From: Desulfovibrio inopinatus DSM 10711
Lineage (GTDB): Bacteria > Desulfobacterota > Desulfovibrionia > Desulfovibrionales > Desulfovibrionaceae
Direction: 5' to 3'
NCBI RefSeq assembly: GCF_000429305.1
Contig: NZ_AUBP01000021.1
Location: 1 to 64,000, forward strand
DNA length: 64,000 nt
The translations under genes were made by a program, and so were the position numbers. Position 1 is the stretch's first letter. Each line of letters starts with the position of its first letter. Below the pieces are notes generated by a model, which was given only the letters and a program-made list of their open reading frames with translations, was not told the DNA's origin and made no database searches. Of this stretch, positions 35,145 through 44,556 are shown piece by piece.

Positions 35145-35639
35145 TTATTGTTGTGAGGTGTACTTGTCGATCCATTCATCAAGCAAACTCATGTGTTTTT
35201 TGATGCGATATTTCCCCTTTTCGGCCATTTCCTTGCGTTCCTTGGACAGGGTTTCTCGTTGTTGCGGAGTCAGTACAGACATGACTTCGGCATAAACACG
35301 GGCTCGCATGATGGCCAACTCTTCGCCTGTCTTCGAGACGTTGGTGTATGCCTTACGGACCGCTTCTTCGTTGAAGGTATCGGTCGTGCTCGTGTCATGC
35401 AGTGCTTTCATAGCGTCGCGGAAAGCTACGATTTTTGCTTCTCCGGTTTCTCGTTGCGCTTTGAGAATGGAGGCTACGGATTGTTTTTGTTCAGTGGTCA
35501 AATCGAGACGCATGATCATGCGGACAATTCCGGCTTCTCCGCCAGGTCCTCCGGGGCCGCCAGGACGGGCAAAAGCGAGGCTAACAGAAGAAAGGATAAG
35601 AAGTCCGGTAAGAACGAGTGTCGTCAATTTTTTTGTCAT
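35145..35639 (-). CDS. Spy/CpxP-family periplasmic chaperone-like protein
   Basis: This 164-residue protein has a signal peptide (residues 1-24, ending LAFA), then a glycine-proline stretch (RPGGPGGPGG). The helical Spy fold carries two LTxxQ repeats, LTTEQ near residue 50 and LTPQQ near 125. Spy and CpxP bind unfolded periplasmic proteins or tune the Cpx sensor; related proteins sense metals. It is the first gene, on the minus strand, of a four-gene set with the ECF sigma, anti-sigma-like and membrane sensor genes. Presumably it is a sigma target as well as a chaperone. Confidence 0.85.
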   Translation of the reverse strand: MTKKLTTLVLTGLLILSSVSLAFARPGGPGGPGGEAGIVRMIMRLDLTTEQKQSVASILKAQRETGEAKIVAFRDAMKALHDTSTTDTFNEEAVRKAYTNVSKTGEELAIMRARVYAEVMSVLTPQQRETLSKERKEMAEKGKYRIKKHMSLLDEWIDKYTSQQ

Positions 35640-35771
35640 AGCACATTACTCCTTTATGGATATGCTGAAATTACCTGTCTTCTCAGGCTTACCTCCTACG
35701 TCGCCACGACGACAAAACGGGTTACGTTTTTTTACTTTACCCTCTGGGGGAGTTGAGTAAGGATAAAAGCT

Positions 35772-37418
35772 ATGAATTTCGATATGATAATTACGATTTT
35801 GGGTGGAGTGGGGCTTATTTTACTTGGTATGAAACTCATGACAGACGGACTCAAGCTAGCTGGTGGTAATGTATTGAGGAGTCTGCTTAAGTCTTGGACG
35901 AAGACACCGGCTTGGGGGTTGTTTTCCGGTTTCTTGGTGACTGCAGTGGTCCAATCGTCGGGTGCTATCACCGTGGCCGTCATCGGTTTTGTCAATGCCG
36001 GACTCATGTCGTTATTCAGGGCCATTTGGGTTGTGTATGGCTCCAATGTCGGCACGACGACAACCGCGTGGATTGTCGCATCTCTTGGGCTCAAAGTAGA
36101 CGTCGATATGTTTGCTTTGCCATTGATCATTGTCGGGACCGCCCTGTGGCTTACAGGGAAAATTACCCGCAGAGCAGGGCTTGGTGAAGCTCTTGCTGGA
36201 TTTGGCTTATTTTTCCTGGGGATTCAAATCATGGAATCGACGCTACATGGTCTCGGCACTGGATTGAATTTTTCCGTTATTGTTTCACAAGGGATGGCCG
36301 GTCGAGCGATGTATTGTTTGGTCGGATTTGTATTGACCACCATGATGCAATCCTCGAGCGCGTCCATTGCGCTTATTTTGACGGCCACGGCCGGAGGGGT
36401 GGTTTCGTTGACGACCGCCGCAGCCGCCGTCATCGGCGCAAATGTCGGGACGACATCGACCGCTGCTGTGGCTGTTTTGGGAGCAACCTCGAATGCGAAA
36501 CGTGTTGCGGCGTTCCATGTCAGCTTTAATTTTTTAACAGGAATCGTCGCGTTTTTTATTTTGCCCCTTTTTATGTCCGTGTTTTCATCCGCGACAGCTT
36601 TCATTGGGGCACATCCGGCGCCAACGACAATCTTAGCTATTTTTCACACTTTCTTTAACGTTCTGGGAGTGTGTTTACTCACCCCATTTACTCGTCGGCT
36701 GGTACACTTTTTTGAAAATCGTTTTCGCTCGCATGATGAAGACGAATCACGGGCACGTTACCTTGATGCCAACATTATGCGTACTCCGGCCCTTGCTACC
36801 GATGCACTGGTTAAGGAGGTTGGGCGGCTTGGCGAGCTTGCACGGCGCGTTTGCTTGACCACATTGCATTGTGTCGCCAAGCCGTGCTCGGAAATGGAGC
36901 GAAATTTAGACATTCTCAGAAAACTCCAACATGCCATTGGGCGGTTTGCTGCCCATGTGAGCAACGAAGGGATGGCTTTGGAGACTTCTACTGATCTTGC
37001 TCGTATTTTACTTGCTGCTCGATATTATAATGCGGCAGCCGAAGCAGCAATAGATGCAGAACGTATTGAAGCCGCACTTCCCCCATTGCCCTATGATCCC
37101 TTGCAGGATAAACTTGATCTGCTCCGCGAAAAGGCAAGGGTTATATTGATTGAGGCCGATGCGATGCACGAAGGATATGCGGTTTCCGAAATTAAATACC
37201 ACTATCGTTCTTTTGACAACCGGTATAAAAGTTTGAAACAGTCTTTTTTGGAAGCCGGTTCGGGGGGGCGAATTCGTATTGACGATATGGTTGGTTACCT
37301 CGATTTTATGAGCAAGGTTCGACGGATGCTCAATCAAACGGTGAAAGGGGGGAATGTGCTTTCCCGGTTGCGCAAACAATTCGAAGGCACTCTTTCTACG
37401 CAAGAATGGACGGAATAA
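35772..37418 (+). CDS. Na/Pi cotransporter family protein with PhoU-like C-terminus
   Basis: This 548-residue protein has two inverted transmembrane repeats with the family's QSS motifs (VVQSSGAITVAV near residue 60 and MMQSSSASIALIL near 190) and GSNVGTTTTA / GANVGTTSTA loops. A C-terminal cytoplasmic domain of about 220 residues has the helical pattern of PhoU. Members of this NptA/YjbB class export or import phosphate with sodium. The PhoU-like part would couple transport to phosphate status. It is followed by a sensor-kinase-like gene (182 bases on), which may be co-transcribed. No phosphate-box motif was identified upstream. Confidence 0.9.
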   Translation: MNFDMIITILGGVGLILLGMKLMTDGLKLAGGNVLRSLLKSWTKTPAWGLFSGFLVTAVVQSSGAITVAVIGFVNAGLMSLFRAIWVVYGSNVGTTTTAWIVASLGLKVDVDMFALPLIIVGTALWLTGKITRRAGLGEALAGFGLFFLGIQIMESTLHGLGTGLNFSVIVSQGMAGRAMYCLVGFVLTTMMQSSSASIALILTATAGGVVSLTTAAAAVIGANVGTTSTAAVAVLGATSNAKRVAAFHVSFNFLTGIVAFFILPLFMSVFSSATAFIGAHPAPTTILAIFHTFFNVLGVCLLTPFTRRLVHFFENRFRSHDEDESRARYLDANIMRTPALATDALVKEVGRLGELARRVCLTTLHCVAKPCSEMERNLDILRKLQHAIGRFAAHVSNEGMALETSTDLARILLAARYYNAAAEAAIDAERIEAALPPLPYDPLQDKLDLLREKARVILIEADAMHEGYAVSEIKYHYRSFDNRYKSLKQSFLEAGSGGRIRIDDMVGYLDFMSKVRRMLNQTVKGGNVLSRLRKQFEGTLSTQEWTE

Positions 37419-37599
37419 TTTTTTGTTTTTGGAGGGGGCATGTTTGCGCGGAAGCCTGCGCTCTGTTGTGGTTGGAGTTATCGCTCCGCTCCAAAGATGT
37501 GTCCGGTTTCGTATTATTTATCTTGCTTTGCTCGGAGCACGACTTGACAAGTTGGTAGGGATGTCTGAGTCATTCAGAACTTTAAAAAAAAGGATGATC

Positions 37600-39801
37600 A
37601 TGCCTGACATCTCCCTCCCGGTTCGTTTGTCCAGGGCATTGTTTTATCGATATCAACGATGGATATCCGTCTCTTTGATGGTTGCCTTGCCGAGGATAGC
37701 CATGGCGGCCGAAAATCCAGGAGAACCAGCAATTTCTCTTGAAATAATGTTGCTGATCGGCTGTTTAATTGGGATTGGAGGAACTGTTTTTGTCGTATAC
37801 CTGTTAAGACGATCGAATAGTGATGCTACAGAGCGGGCAGCTTTCCATTCACGATGGAAGCCTGGGGCGATCACAATACGCAACGTGTCACTCTCCAGAG
37901 CGAAAGCGCGGAGTATGCGTCAAACCGTGAGCTTGCTGCTTGATTATATCGGTCCGAATGTCATGGTCTTTATTAACGAAGAAGAACTTCTTGATACGGG
38001 ATCGACCTTTGCATCCTACTGGAGTTTGCCTGACTATCTTTTGAAGACTCGAGATGCGGAAAAAGTTCTTGATGCCATGTCCAGGAAAGTCGTTGAGTCT
38101 GATGACTTTCTTGTGTTGCTCCGTCGTCAATTGCAAGCGAATGCTCAAGAAGATACGCGCACGTCCTGGACAATGGTTGATGGCCGTCGTTTTGAAATAC
38201 ATGTCTTGAACCCCGAAAGCCAGGAGAGCACGCTTCGAGTCGTCGTATTTCGTGATATCAGTCAGATCATTTCCAGTTCGGAGGGAAACGTCGCCGCATT
38301 TGCCTCCGAGCCTCCTTTGAGTATTGCACAAATAGATCACTATGCCCGGATTTCAATTTGCGAAACTGCAAAGCGTCTAGATCGTCCGTTTGTTGCGTTT
38401 CGTGGTGCAACGTATCTCTTGGATCATTGTGAAGATGATGCATTGAAAAGCATTTATATGCAGCACTGTCTTGAAGAGTGTCGGAAGATTGCGGATGAGC
38501 TTGAACCTCTGCAAGCTTTGACGCCATATGGCACATGCTCCCCGGATGCTCAAAGTCAACCTATCATGTTGTCCTCTTTGGTTGGGGAACTTGTCGAGAT
38601 GGTTCTTCCTTCCACCGAGGCGCAAGGTCTCTGGATGCAACTTGATTTTGCCCCTGATATTCCGGGAACCGTATACGGCCAGGATATTTTATTGTGTCGT
38701 CTTCTCTTGTTGGTTTTACACAACGCCATAGCATATACGGAAAAAGGGCAGATAGAGATGGGGGTGCGTCTTTCTCCATCCAAACCCAAAATGCAAGGAG
38801 ACGTCGCAACACGTGTGAATATATTGTTCGTGGTAAGCGATCCAGGGAAAGGGATGGTTGAGAAGCGTGATGCAGCGTGCGCAGAGCTCGGGGGACCGAG
38901 TCGACCGGGCTTGTGGATCAATGCGGCTCTTTGTTTAGCGCATGCATTAGCAGGAGAGTTCTGGCTTGAAAGCGATACGAGTGGTGGGACATCTTGCTAT
39001 GCTGATCTTCCGTTCCTGTTGCAACCCGAAAGCGTCCAAGAGGAAGATATTCAAAATGTTGAATCGCATCGACGCATTCTTCTTGCCGATGATGACACCA
39101 TGAACAGGCGTTTTGCCTCCCGTTTTCTTGAGGAGGCAGGGTTTGAAGTTATTGAAGCGGTTGATGGAAATGATGCGCTTGAAAAACTGGGACAAACGAC
39201 GTTTCAAGCTGTACTACTCGATATTTCCATGCCTGGTTTAGATGGACGTGAAGTGGTTCGAACGATCCGGGCAGGCGGTGTGCAGGGTGTTGCTCCGAAC
39301 CTTCCCGTAATGGCCCTGACAGCGAGTGAGAAAGAGGAATGCCAGGATATCCTTGCAGCCGGTTTTGACGTCATTCTTTCAAAGCCCTTTGATGTTGAGA
39401 CATTCAAAGCGGCTTTGGAAAAGCATGAACTTCATGAGACCGAACTTGGGCATACTCTTACAAAGAAAATCGATGAGACCCTTGGTGAGGATCCCATCGA
39501 TTTCAGTATAGCCAGGATGGTTGTTTCTCATTTTGTGCAATGGGAAAAACGTGCTGAAAATGCAGTATTGTCCGGTGACAGGGGAGAGCTTGTCGAGGCC
39601 GTGCAGCATATTAACGAACTCGCCGCACTGTTGGGTATGGAAAGGGTGCGGGAGATTGCATCAAAAATTATTTCTTCCCACTCTATAGGCCGAAATGGGA
39701 CACATGAAGTCACTGCGCAGTTGCACCAGGCAATACATAGTTCATTGACGGCATATGGTTTTGCTGACGCATCTCCCGCGTTTCACAGTCGGCACGAATG
39801 A
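37600..39801 (+). CDS. Hybrid sensor histidine kinase-like protein with receiver and Hpt-like end; DHp His apparently replaced
   Basis: This protein of about 733 residues has a signal/anchor (about 1-30), a second membrane segment near 45-65 and a PAS-like region. Its DHp-like helix reads AKRLDRPFVAFRGA and aligns with the usual SHELRTPLTAIRGY, so the phosphoacceptor His position carries Lys. An ATPase domain follows with LLVLHNAIAYT (N-box), VVSDPGKGMV (G1) and a G2 region. Then come a CheY-like receiver (LADDDTMNRR, LLDISMPGLDG, SKPFD) and a C-terminal helical segment with a weak Hpt resemblance. The start at 37600 follows AAGGATG. It could be a pseudokinase or phosphatase, or be phosphorylated in trans. 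Confidence 0.75.
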   Translation: MPDISLPVRLSRALFYRYQRWISVSLMVALPRIAMAAENPGEPAISLEIMLLIGCLIGIGGTVFVVYLLRRSNSDATERAAFHSRWKPGAITIRNVSLSRAKARSMRQTVSLLLDYIGPNVMVFINEEELLDTGSTFASYWSLPDYLLKTRDAEKVLDAMSRKVVESDDFLVLLRRQLQANAQEDTRTSWTMVDGRRFEIHVLNPESQESTLRVVVFRDISQIISSSEGNVAAFASEPPLSIAQIDHYARISICETAKRLDRPFVAFRGATYLLDHCEDDALKSIYMQHCLEECRKIADELEPLQALTPYGTCSPDAQSQPIMLSSLVGELVEMVLPSTEAQGLWMQLDFAPDIPGTVYGQDILLCRLLLLVLHNAIAYTEKGQIEMGVRLSPSKPKMQGDVATRVNILFVVSDPGKGMVEKRDAACAELGGPSRPGLWINAALCLAHALAGEFWLESDTSGGTSCYADLPFLLQPESVQEEDIQNVESHRRILLADDDTMNRRFASRFLEEAGFEVIEAVDGNDALEKLGQTTFQAVLLDISMPGLDGREVVRTIRAGGVQGVAPNLPVMALTASEKEECQDILAAGFDVILSKPFDVETFKAALEKHELHETELGHTLTKKIDETLGEDPIDFSIARMVVSHFVQWEKRAENAVLSGDRGELVEAVQHINELAALLGMERVREIASKIISSHSIGRNGTHEVTAQLHQAIHSSLTAYGFADASPAFHSRHE

Positions 39802-39810
39802 TATCGAGTG

Positions 39811-40053
39811 TTATCTTTTTCGCATCATACTGATAAGAAAGAGCAAAACGATGGCCCCGACAGTTGCCGTCACCAAAGAGCCAATGAGTCCGCTCGCTTT
39901 AAGACCCAAAATTCCAAAGAGGAATCCACCGATCAGAGCACCGATAATACCGACAATCATATTGCCCACAAGGCCAAAACCGCCCCCGCGCATGAGCTTT
40001 CCCGCAAGCCAGCCAGCTACAATACCGATGAGAAGAAAACCCAGAATACCCAT
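39811..40053 (-). CDS. GlsB/YeaQ/YmgE-family small membrane protein
   Basis: This 80-residue protein has three hydrophobic segments and the family's glycine patterns (GWLAGKLMRGGGFGLVGN near residue 14, then IVGIIGALIGG). The family was named for association with transglycosylases and is often stress-induced; its function is poorly known. The ATG at 40053 is set by AAAGGAG 6-7 bases upstream; the longer open frame has no site. Its stop lies 10 bases from the convergent stop of the kinase gene. Confidence 0.88.
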   Translation of the reverse strand: MGILGFLLIGIVAGWLAGKLMRGGGFGLVGNMIVGIIGALIGGFLFGILGLKASGLIGSLVTATVGAIVLLFLISMMRKR

Positions 40054-40304
40054 ATTGTCTCCTTTCGTTTTGGATGAGCAAGGGAATAAGCCTTGCGTCA
40101 GAATCGTTGCTAGCATGAATTCGGCAAGGTTTCGAGATGAAATCGCAATTGTTTTGATGTATTGTCGAAGAACTTAATGGTTGGGAAAAACCGGGCTTGC
40201 TGAAAGAGTTGGTTCGACGTATTAGTGAACAGAACGGTATTGATACAAGTTGATGGACGACGCTCTTCTTTTCCTTTGTAAAAGAGAAGAAGAACAATCT
40301 TTTC

Positions 40305-41177
40305 ATGGTCGGGCGGGATATGCTTCTGGATACGCTTCTAGACCTCTCTTTTGACCCAATTTGTCTTATTGATGAAAGGGGAATTATAGTTTTTGCCAAT
40401 GAAGCATTTGGCAACCTGACTGGCTATATGTGTAAAATAGGGTCCGACGTATTTTTTGAAGATATTATTGGCCCAGAAGCTTTGCGTGATTTGGAAACGC
40501 AGCTTCATGCTGCCGACAAGATTTATGTTACGTCCAACATACGATTATGTGATGGGCGTCTGCTTCCTGTGGCGATCAAAGCGTGTCTGATCCATAATAA
40601 GCGTCATAGGCTTTTTGTAATGAGACCTATGCAGGACATGCCGGCCGATCGAGAGATGGAGCACCAGGCACTCCATGACCCTTTGACTGGTCTGCCGAAC
40701 AGAGCACAACTGACTGATCGCCTCAAGCAGTCCATAGCCCAGGCAAAGCTAAACAATCTTTTTATGGCTGTCGTCTTTATTGACCTCGACGAATTCAAGC
40801 CAATCAATGATACATACGGCCACGAATGTGGAGACTTCGTACTTGTAAGCGTCGCGCAAACATTGCAGGAAACCATTCGAGATTGTGATATGGTCGCTCG
40901 CATCGGTGGTGATGAGTTTATTATACTGCTCAATGAACTCAAAAATGGTTTGCATGCCGGATTAACAGCCAATCGTCTCATCAAGGCAATAACACAGCCT
41001 TTACAATGGGGCGAACATTTGATTGGAGTAAGTGCAAGTTTGGGCGTTGCTGTATGTCCCACGCATGACGATGACCCGGAAGGTCTTTTAAAGAAAGCTG
41101 ATGATGCCATGTATTTGGCAAAAAAATCAGGCAAAAATGGGTATGCTTTTTTTGGTGAGGGCGATATTTTTTCTTGA
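40305..41177 (+). CDS. PAS-GGDEF diguanylate cyclase
   Basis: This 290-residue protein has an N-terminal PAS domain (about residues 6-110; FDPICLIDERGIIVFANEAF is typical). A GGDEF domain follows (about 125-288) with LTGLPNR, VFIDLDEFKPIND, an intact GGDEF and an RDCD product-inhibition site five residues before it, closing with ADDAMYLAKKSGKN. It should make c-di-GMP in the cytoplasm under control of the PAS input; no membrane segment is present. Two in-frame ATGs (40305 and 40320) are possible and neither has a strong ribosome site. It precedes cheZ by 122 bases, which suggests links to motility. Confidence 0.9.
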   Translation: MVGRDMLLDTLLDLSFDPICLIDERGIIVFANEAFGNLTGYMCKIGSDVFFEDIIGPEALRDLETQLHAADKIYVTSNIRLCDGRLLPVAIKACLIHNKRHRLFVMRPMQDMPADREMEHQALHDPLTGLPNRAQLTDRLKQSIAQAKLNNLFMAVVFIDLDEFKPINDTYGHECGDFVLVSVAQTLQETIRDCDMVARIGGDEFIILLNELKNGLHAGLTANRLIKAITQPLQWGEHLIGVSASLGVAVCPTHDDDPEGLLKKADDAMYLAKKSGKNGYAFFGEGDIFS

Positions 41178-41299
41178 ATACAATGTGGTTCTGCAAAAAA
41201 AACTCTTACCGCGTCGCTTGCCGGATACCGCCTTCTGGTGGTGGATGGTCCGGTTGCCTAAAACTGTTTTGCCTTTTGTAATCACCGTAAGGAAGCTCC

Positions 41300-42010
41300 A
41301 TGTCCGTTGACCCCACAAACAACGCTGATCTTGAATTCCTTATCGAGAAGGTATCGGATTCACTCGGTCTGGTTATTAAGCAATCACTTCGCGAAGGACT
41401 TCGTGAAGAAGCGTTGCTCATAACAAGTACGAATATTGAGGAGAATCATTTCTTCAAACGCCTCAATGAGGGCATTATGGAGAAATTGAGTACCATTTAT
41501 CGAGAGGTATCCAATATCCAGGGGATGGCGCTCGGTGTCGGTGAAGGTGATATGGAGAATGTGGAGCAGGCAGGCTCCATGATTAAAGACGTGACTGATC
41601 GGCTCGACGAAATCATCCAAGCGACGGAAAAGGCGACCTTTCGCATTATGGATATCGTGGAAAGTAATCTTCAGGTACTTGAAAACATCACGACGACTCT
41701 TAAATCCATAGAAGATGAAAATCTCCGAGCGGCCCTTCTCCAATCGTGCAATGTGTTGAATAACGATATGATTGAAATATTGACGACCCTGAGTTTTCAG
41801 GATTTGACCGGTCAGCGAATTAAACGTGTCATTTCTTCTGTTGGGAAAGTCCGTGAAATGATTCAGGATTTGTATATGTCCACGGGTATGATCATCAAAG
41901 CAAAAGAAATGGCACCAGACGAACATCTTGAAAAGCTTCAAGAAGAAGTGAGTAGGAAAGTTTCACAAAACGATGTTGATGAGATTCTGGCACAACTCAA
42001 TTCAGCCTGA
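41300..42010 (+). CDS. cheZ: CheY-P phosphatase CheZ
   Basis: This 236-residue, all-helical protein has the CheZ catalytic motif LSFQDLTGQRIKRV near residue 170 (Gln of QDLTGQ). The C-terminal CheY-tethering peptide is QNDVDEILAQLN, matching the E. coli ending VDDLL-x-x-L. It dephosphorylates CheY-P at the flagellar switch. The ATG follows AAGGAAG. No other chemotaxis genes adjoin it, but a GGDEF gene precedes it in the same direction. Confidence 0.92.
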   Translation: MSVDPTNNADLEFLIEKVSDSLGLVIKQSLREGLREEALLITSTNIEENHFFKRLNEGIMEKLSTIYREVSNIQGMALGVGEGDMENVEQAGSMIKDVTDRLDEIIQATEKATFRIMDIVESNLQVLENITTTLKSIEDENLRAALLQSCNVLNNDMIEILTTLSFQDLTGQRIKRVISSVGKVREMIQDLYMSTGMIIKAKEMAPDEHLEKLQEEVSRKVSQNDVDEILAQLNSA

Positions 42011-42193
42011 AATGTTTGCCCTGATCGGCATCCCATGGCTATCTCCAGCCACATCAAATTGGGGCCTTGATTATTTCCTTTTGTTTTTGCCCCGTCGTTT
42101 TTCAATTCATACGTGAGATGGTCAATGTGGACGACACCTGTGCGTGAAGAAGTGGAAAAAAATTCTTTGCGTCTGTTCCAGGTTCTATATCGT

Positions 42194-42799
42194 TTATTTA
42201 TTGATGAATTTACTGATTCCGGTAAGCATGAATTGTATTCCCATCGCGATGATGAGTACTCCCATATAGCTTGAAATCATTTTTTGCATTCCAGTTCTTC
42301 GACGCTCTCCCTTCGAAAATTTAGCTGCCAACAGCAACGCAGCCCCCAAAACAACAAGAGAAACAGCAACTCCGGTTATGGCAGTTACCGGCAAAAATTG
42401 TTTGTTATGCGCTGCAGCAATGGTGATGACGGCTGTAATCGTCCCGGGACTGGCTGCAAAGAGGATGAGGGGGGTGAGCGATACGCTCTTGTGTTCCGTC
42501 GAAGGGATATTCGTCGTGTCGTTTGACTTTGGTATCAACATACTCGCTCCGATCCAAACAAGAATACCGCCACCTGCACACGAAAACGCAATAATTGAAA
42601 CCCCAAATGCTGAAAGAATCGCCATTCCAAAAAAGGATGAAGCAAAGAGTACAATACCTATTGCCGCGGTTGCTTTCACGGCTTCCTTGATTCTATCTTT
42701 TCGAGGCAAATGCCCAGCAATACGTGTAAAGATCTCTGTACATACCAAAGGGTTGATCAGAGCCAGAATTGTTACAACAGCCTGAGTATATTCTTTCAT
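42194..42799 (-). CDS. MarC-family integral membrane protein
   Basis: This 201-residue protein has six membrane segments in two triplets: residues 5-27, 40-62 and 68-90, then about 115-135, 140-165 and 175-198. It has the typical early INPLVC and late SYMGVLIIAMGIQFMLTGI segments of the MarC/NAAT family. Despite its name, MarC is not shown to confer multidrug resistance; roles are unknown. A loop of about 20 charged residues (PKSNDTTNIPSTEH) separates the halves. It is a single gene; the 183 bases upstream of its stop side hold nothing recognised. Confidence 0.88.
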   Translation of the reverse strand: MKEYTQAVVTILALINPLVCTEIFTRIAGHLPRKDRIKEAVKATAAIGIVLFASSFFGMAILSAFGVSIIAFSCAGGGILVWIGASMLIPKSNDTTNIPSTEHKSVSLTPLILFAASPGTITAVITIAAAHNKQFLPVTAITGVAVSLVVLGAALLLAAKFSKGERRRTGMQKMISSYMGVLIIAMGIQFMLTGISKFINK

Positions 42800-42982
42800 A
42801 ATTTTTCTTTAAGGCGTCTCACGGTGGGTAGCTTTCTCTTGAATATAGAATTCACCTACACTCGTCGTGCTATGGCATTCCAGCTGGAGCCTGTGTGTTT
42901 GGCACTCCGGAGTCCTCCCGTGTCTGTAGCACGAAAGAATGGGAGAGCAAAAGAGCATGTTTTCTTTGTATCGTTTGTTCTT

Positions 42983-43021
42983 CAAAAAAAACAATGCCCG
43001 GAAAAGTTCCGGGCATTGTTT
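42983..43021 (-). terminator. Strong rho-independent terminator of the liv operon
   Basis: A 15-bp perfect stem (42989-43003 and 43007-43021) with an AAG loop is followed on the minus strand by eight consecutive Ts (42990-42983). It lies 28 bases past the livF stop. Confidence 0.93.
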
Positions 43022-43048
43022 GATGATGCAGTGTCGATATGTTTTGTA

Positions 43049-43780
43049 TCAGCCACCGAGGTAGGCTTTTTTCACGATTGGATCGTTCATCAATTCTTCC
43101 GACGTGCCTTGCGTGAGGATTTCGCCGGTATCGAGGACATAACCGCGATGTGAGAACTTGAGGGCGAGGTTCGCATTTTGTTCAACAAGAAGAATGGTCA
43201 TGCCGGCTTCTTCATTTAGTTTCTTTAATGTCCGAAACATTTCATAGACGAGCAGTGGCGCTAACCCCATTGATGGCTCATCAAGGAGAATGAATGTGCA
43301 CTTGGACATCAATGCCCGCCCCATGGCAAGCATTTGTTGTTCCCCACCCGACAGTGATTCGGAGCGTTGTTTTCTGCGCTCGGCTAATCGCGGAAACAGC
43401 GAAAAAACAAAATCCAGATCGCGCTGGATGTCTTCCGTCGAGTCCTTACGGGCATACGTCGCCAAAGTCAGATTTTCCATGACGGACAAGTTGCCGAAAA
43501 TATGTCGTCCTTCCGGAACAAGGGCCACATGGAGGTTGCGAACGACGTCATGAGGTTCAGTTTTAAGGATGCTTTGTCCTTTGAACCGGATGTTTCCAGA
43601 AACGACTTTGGGAGCTTCCGGAGGAGGCAAACGCATGATGGTGTGCAACGATGTTGTCTTTCCGGCTCCGTTGGAACCGATAAGCGTCACAATTTCTCCT
43701 TCATTAACATTGAAAGAGATGCCATGCAGCGCCTCGATATTGCCATACTTGACGTAGAGATTTTCAACTTGGAGCAGCAT
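43049..43780 (-). CDS. livF: Branched-chain amino acid ABC transporter ATP-binding protein LivF
   Basis: This 243-residue ABC ATPase has Walker A GSNGAGKTT near residue 34, signature LSGGEQQML, Walker B FILLDEPSMGLAP and H-loop LVEQN, the LivF-type H-loop. The last motif EQN (with Q in place of H-D) and the short length separate LivF from LivG. It powers uptake of Leu, Ile and Val with LivG at the LivHM channel. It is the last gene of the livJHMGF operon; its ATG overlaps the livG stop by one base (TGATG). Confidence 0.95.
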   Translation of the reverse strand: MLLQVENLYVKYGNIEALHGISFNVNEGEIVTLIGSNGAGKTTSLHTIMRLPPPEAPKVVSGNIRFKGQSILKTEPHDVVRNLHVALVPEGRHIFGNLSVMENLTLATYARKDSTEDIQRDLDFVFSLFPRLAERRKQRSESLSGGEQQMLAMGRALMSKCTFILLDEPSMGLAPLLVYEMFRTLKKLNEEAGMTILLVEQNANLALKFSHRGYVLDTGEILTQGTSEELMNDPIVKKAYLGG

Positions 43781-44547
43781 CAGATCGTATCGTCTCCCAG
43801 GTAAGCTTTAATGACGTCCGGGTTTTGCTGGATGTCTTCGGGGGTTCCTTCGGCAATGGTAGAACCAAAGTCGATCACCTTGATCCAGGAGCATAAGCTC
43901 ATGACGACGTCCATTTGGTGTTCGATCATCCAGATGGCGATAGAAAATTTTTCGTGAATCCATCGGATCAGCCGGATGAGCCCTTCCACATCGGCCGAGT
44001 TGAGACCGGCTGCGGGTTCGTCAAGAAGCAACAGTTTGGGTTTGGTCGAGAGCGCACGAGCGATCTCGATACGACGTTGGACGCCGTACGGCAGGTTTTT
44101 CGGAAAATCATGAGCCACGTCTGCCAAATCCAGAGCGTCGAGAATTTCCATGGCCCAATCTTCGATAGCTTTTTCACGCTTCATGTAGCGTTTACTACGT
44201 GAGAAACAATCGAGCAGCCCATATCCCAGGTTGAAGTGCTGTGATATTCGAATATTGTCCAGAACCGTCATATCGTGCCAGAGACGAATGTTCTGGAAGG
44301 TGCGGGCCATGCCAAGGGTGGTGACTTTATGCGGCTTGAGGTTTCCGAGATGTGTGCCATTGAAGACGATAGACCCGGCAGATGGTTTATAAAATCCACT
44401 GACGAGGTTGAAAACCGTGGTTTTGCCCGCGCCATTCGGACCGATGAGGGCCATGAGTTCGCGTCCCTCAAAGGATATATTGAAATCCGAAACGGCTTGT
44501 AGGCCACCGAAGTATTGCGTGAGCTTGGTAACTTCCAAAAGCGCCAT
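43780..44547 (-). CDS. livG: Branched-chain amino acid ABC transporter ATP-binding protein LivG
   Basis: This 255-residue ABC ATPase has Walker A GPNGAGKTT near residue 38, a longer N-terminal beta domain, the NIRLWHDMTVLDNI segment typical of LivG, signature LPYGVQRR (the usual L-x-Y-G-x-Q-R-R form) and Walker B LLLDEPAAGL. It pairs with LivF as the motor of the branched-chain amino acid importer. It lies 9 bases after livM and overlaps livF by one base, so the four cytoplasmic and membrane genes form one transcript. Confidence 0.95.
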   Translation of the reverse strand: MALLEVTKLTQYFGGLQAVSDFNISFEGRELMALIGPNGAGKTTVFNLVSGFYKPSAGSIVFNGTHLGNLKPHKVTTLGMARTFQNIRLWHDMTVLDNIRISQHFNLGYGLLDCFSRSKRYMKREKAIEDWAMEILDALDLADVAHDFPKNLPYGVQRRIEIARALSTKPKLLLLDEPAAGLNSADVEGLIRLIRWIHEKFSIAIWMIEHQMDVVMSLCSWIKVIDFGSTIAEGTPEDIQQNPDVIKAYLGDDTI

Positions 44548-44556
44548 GATGAGTCC

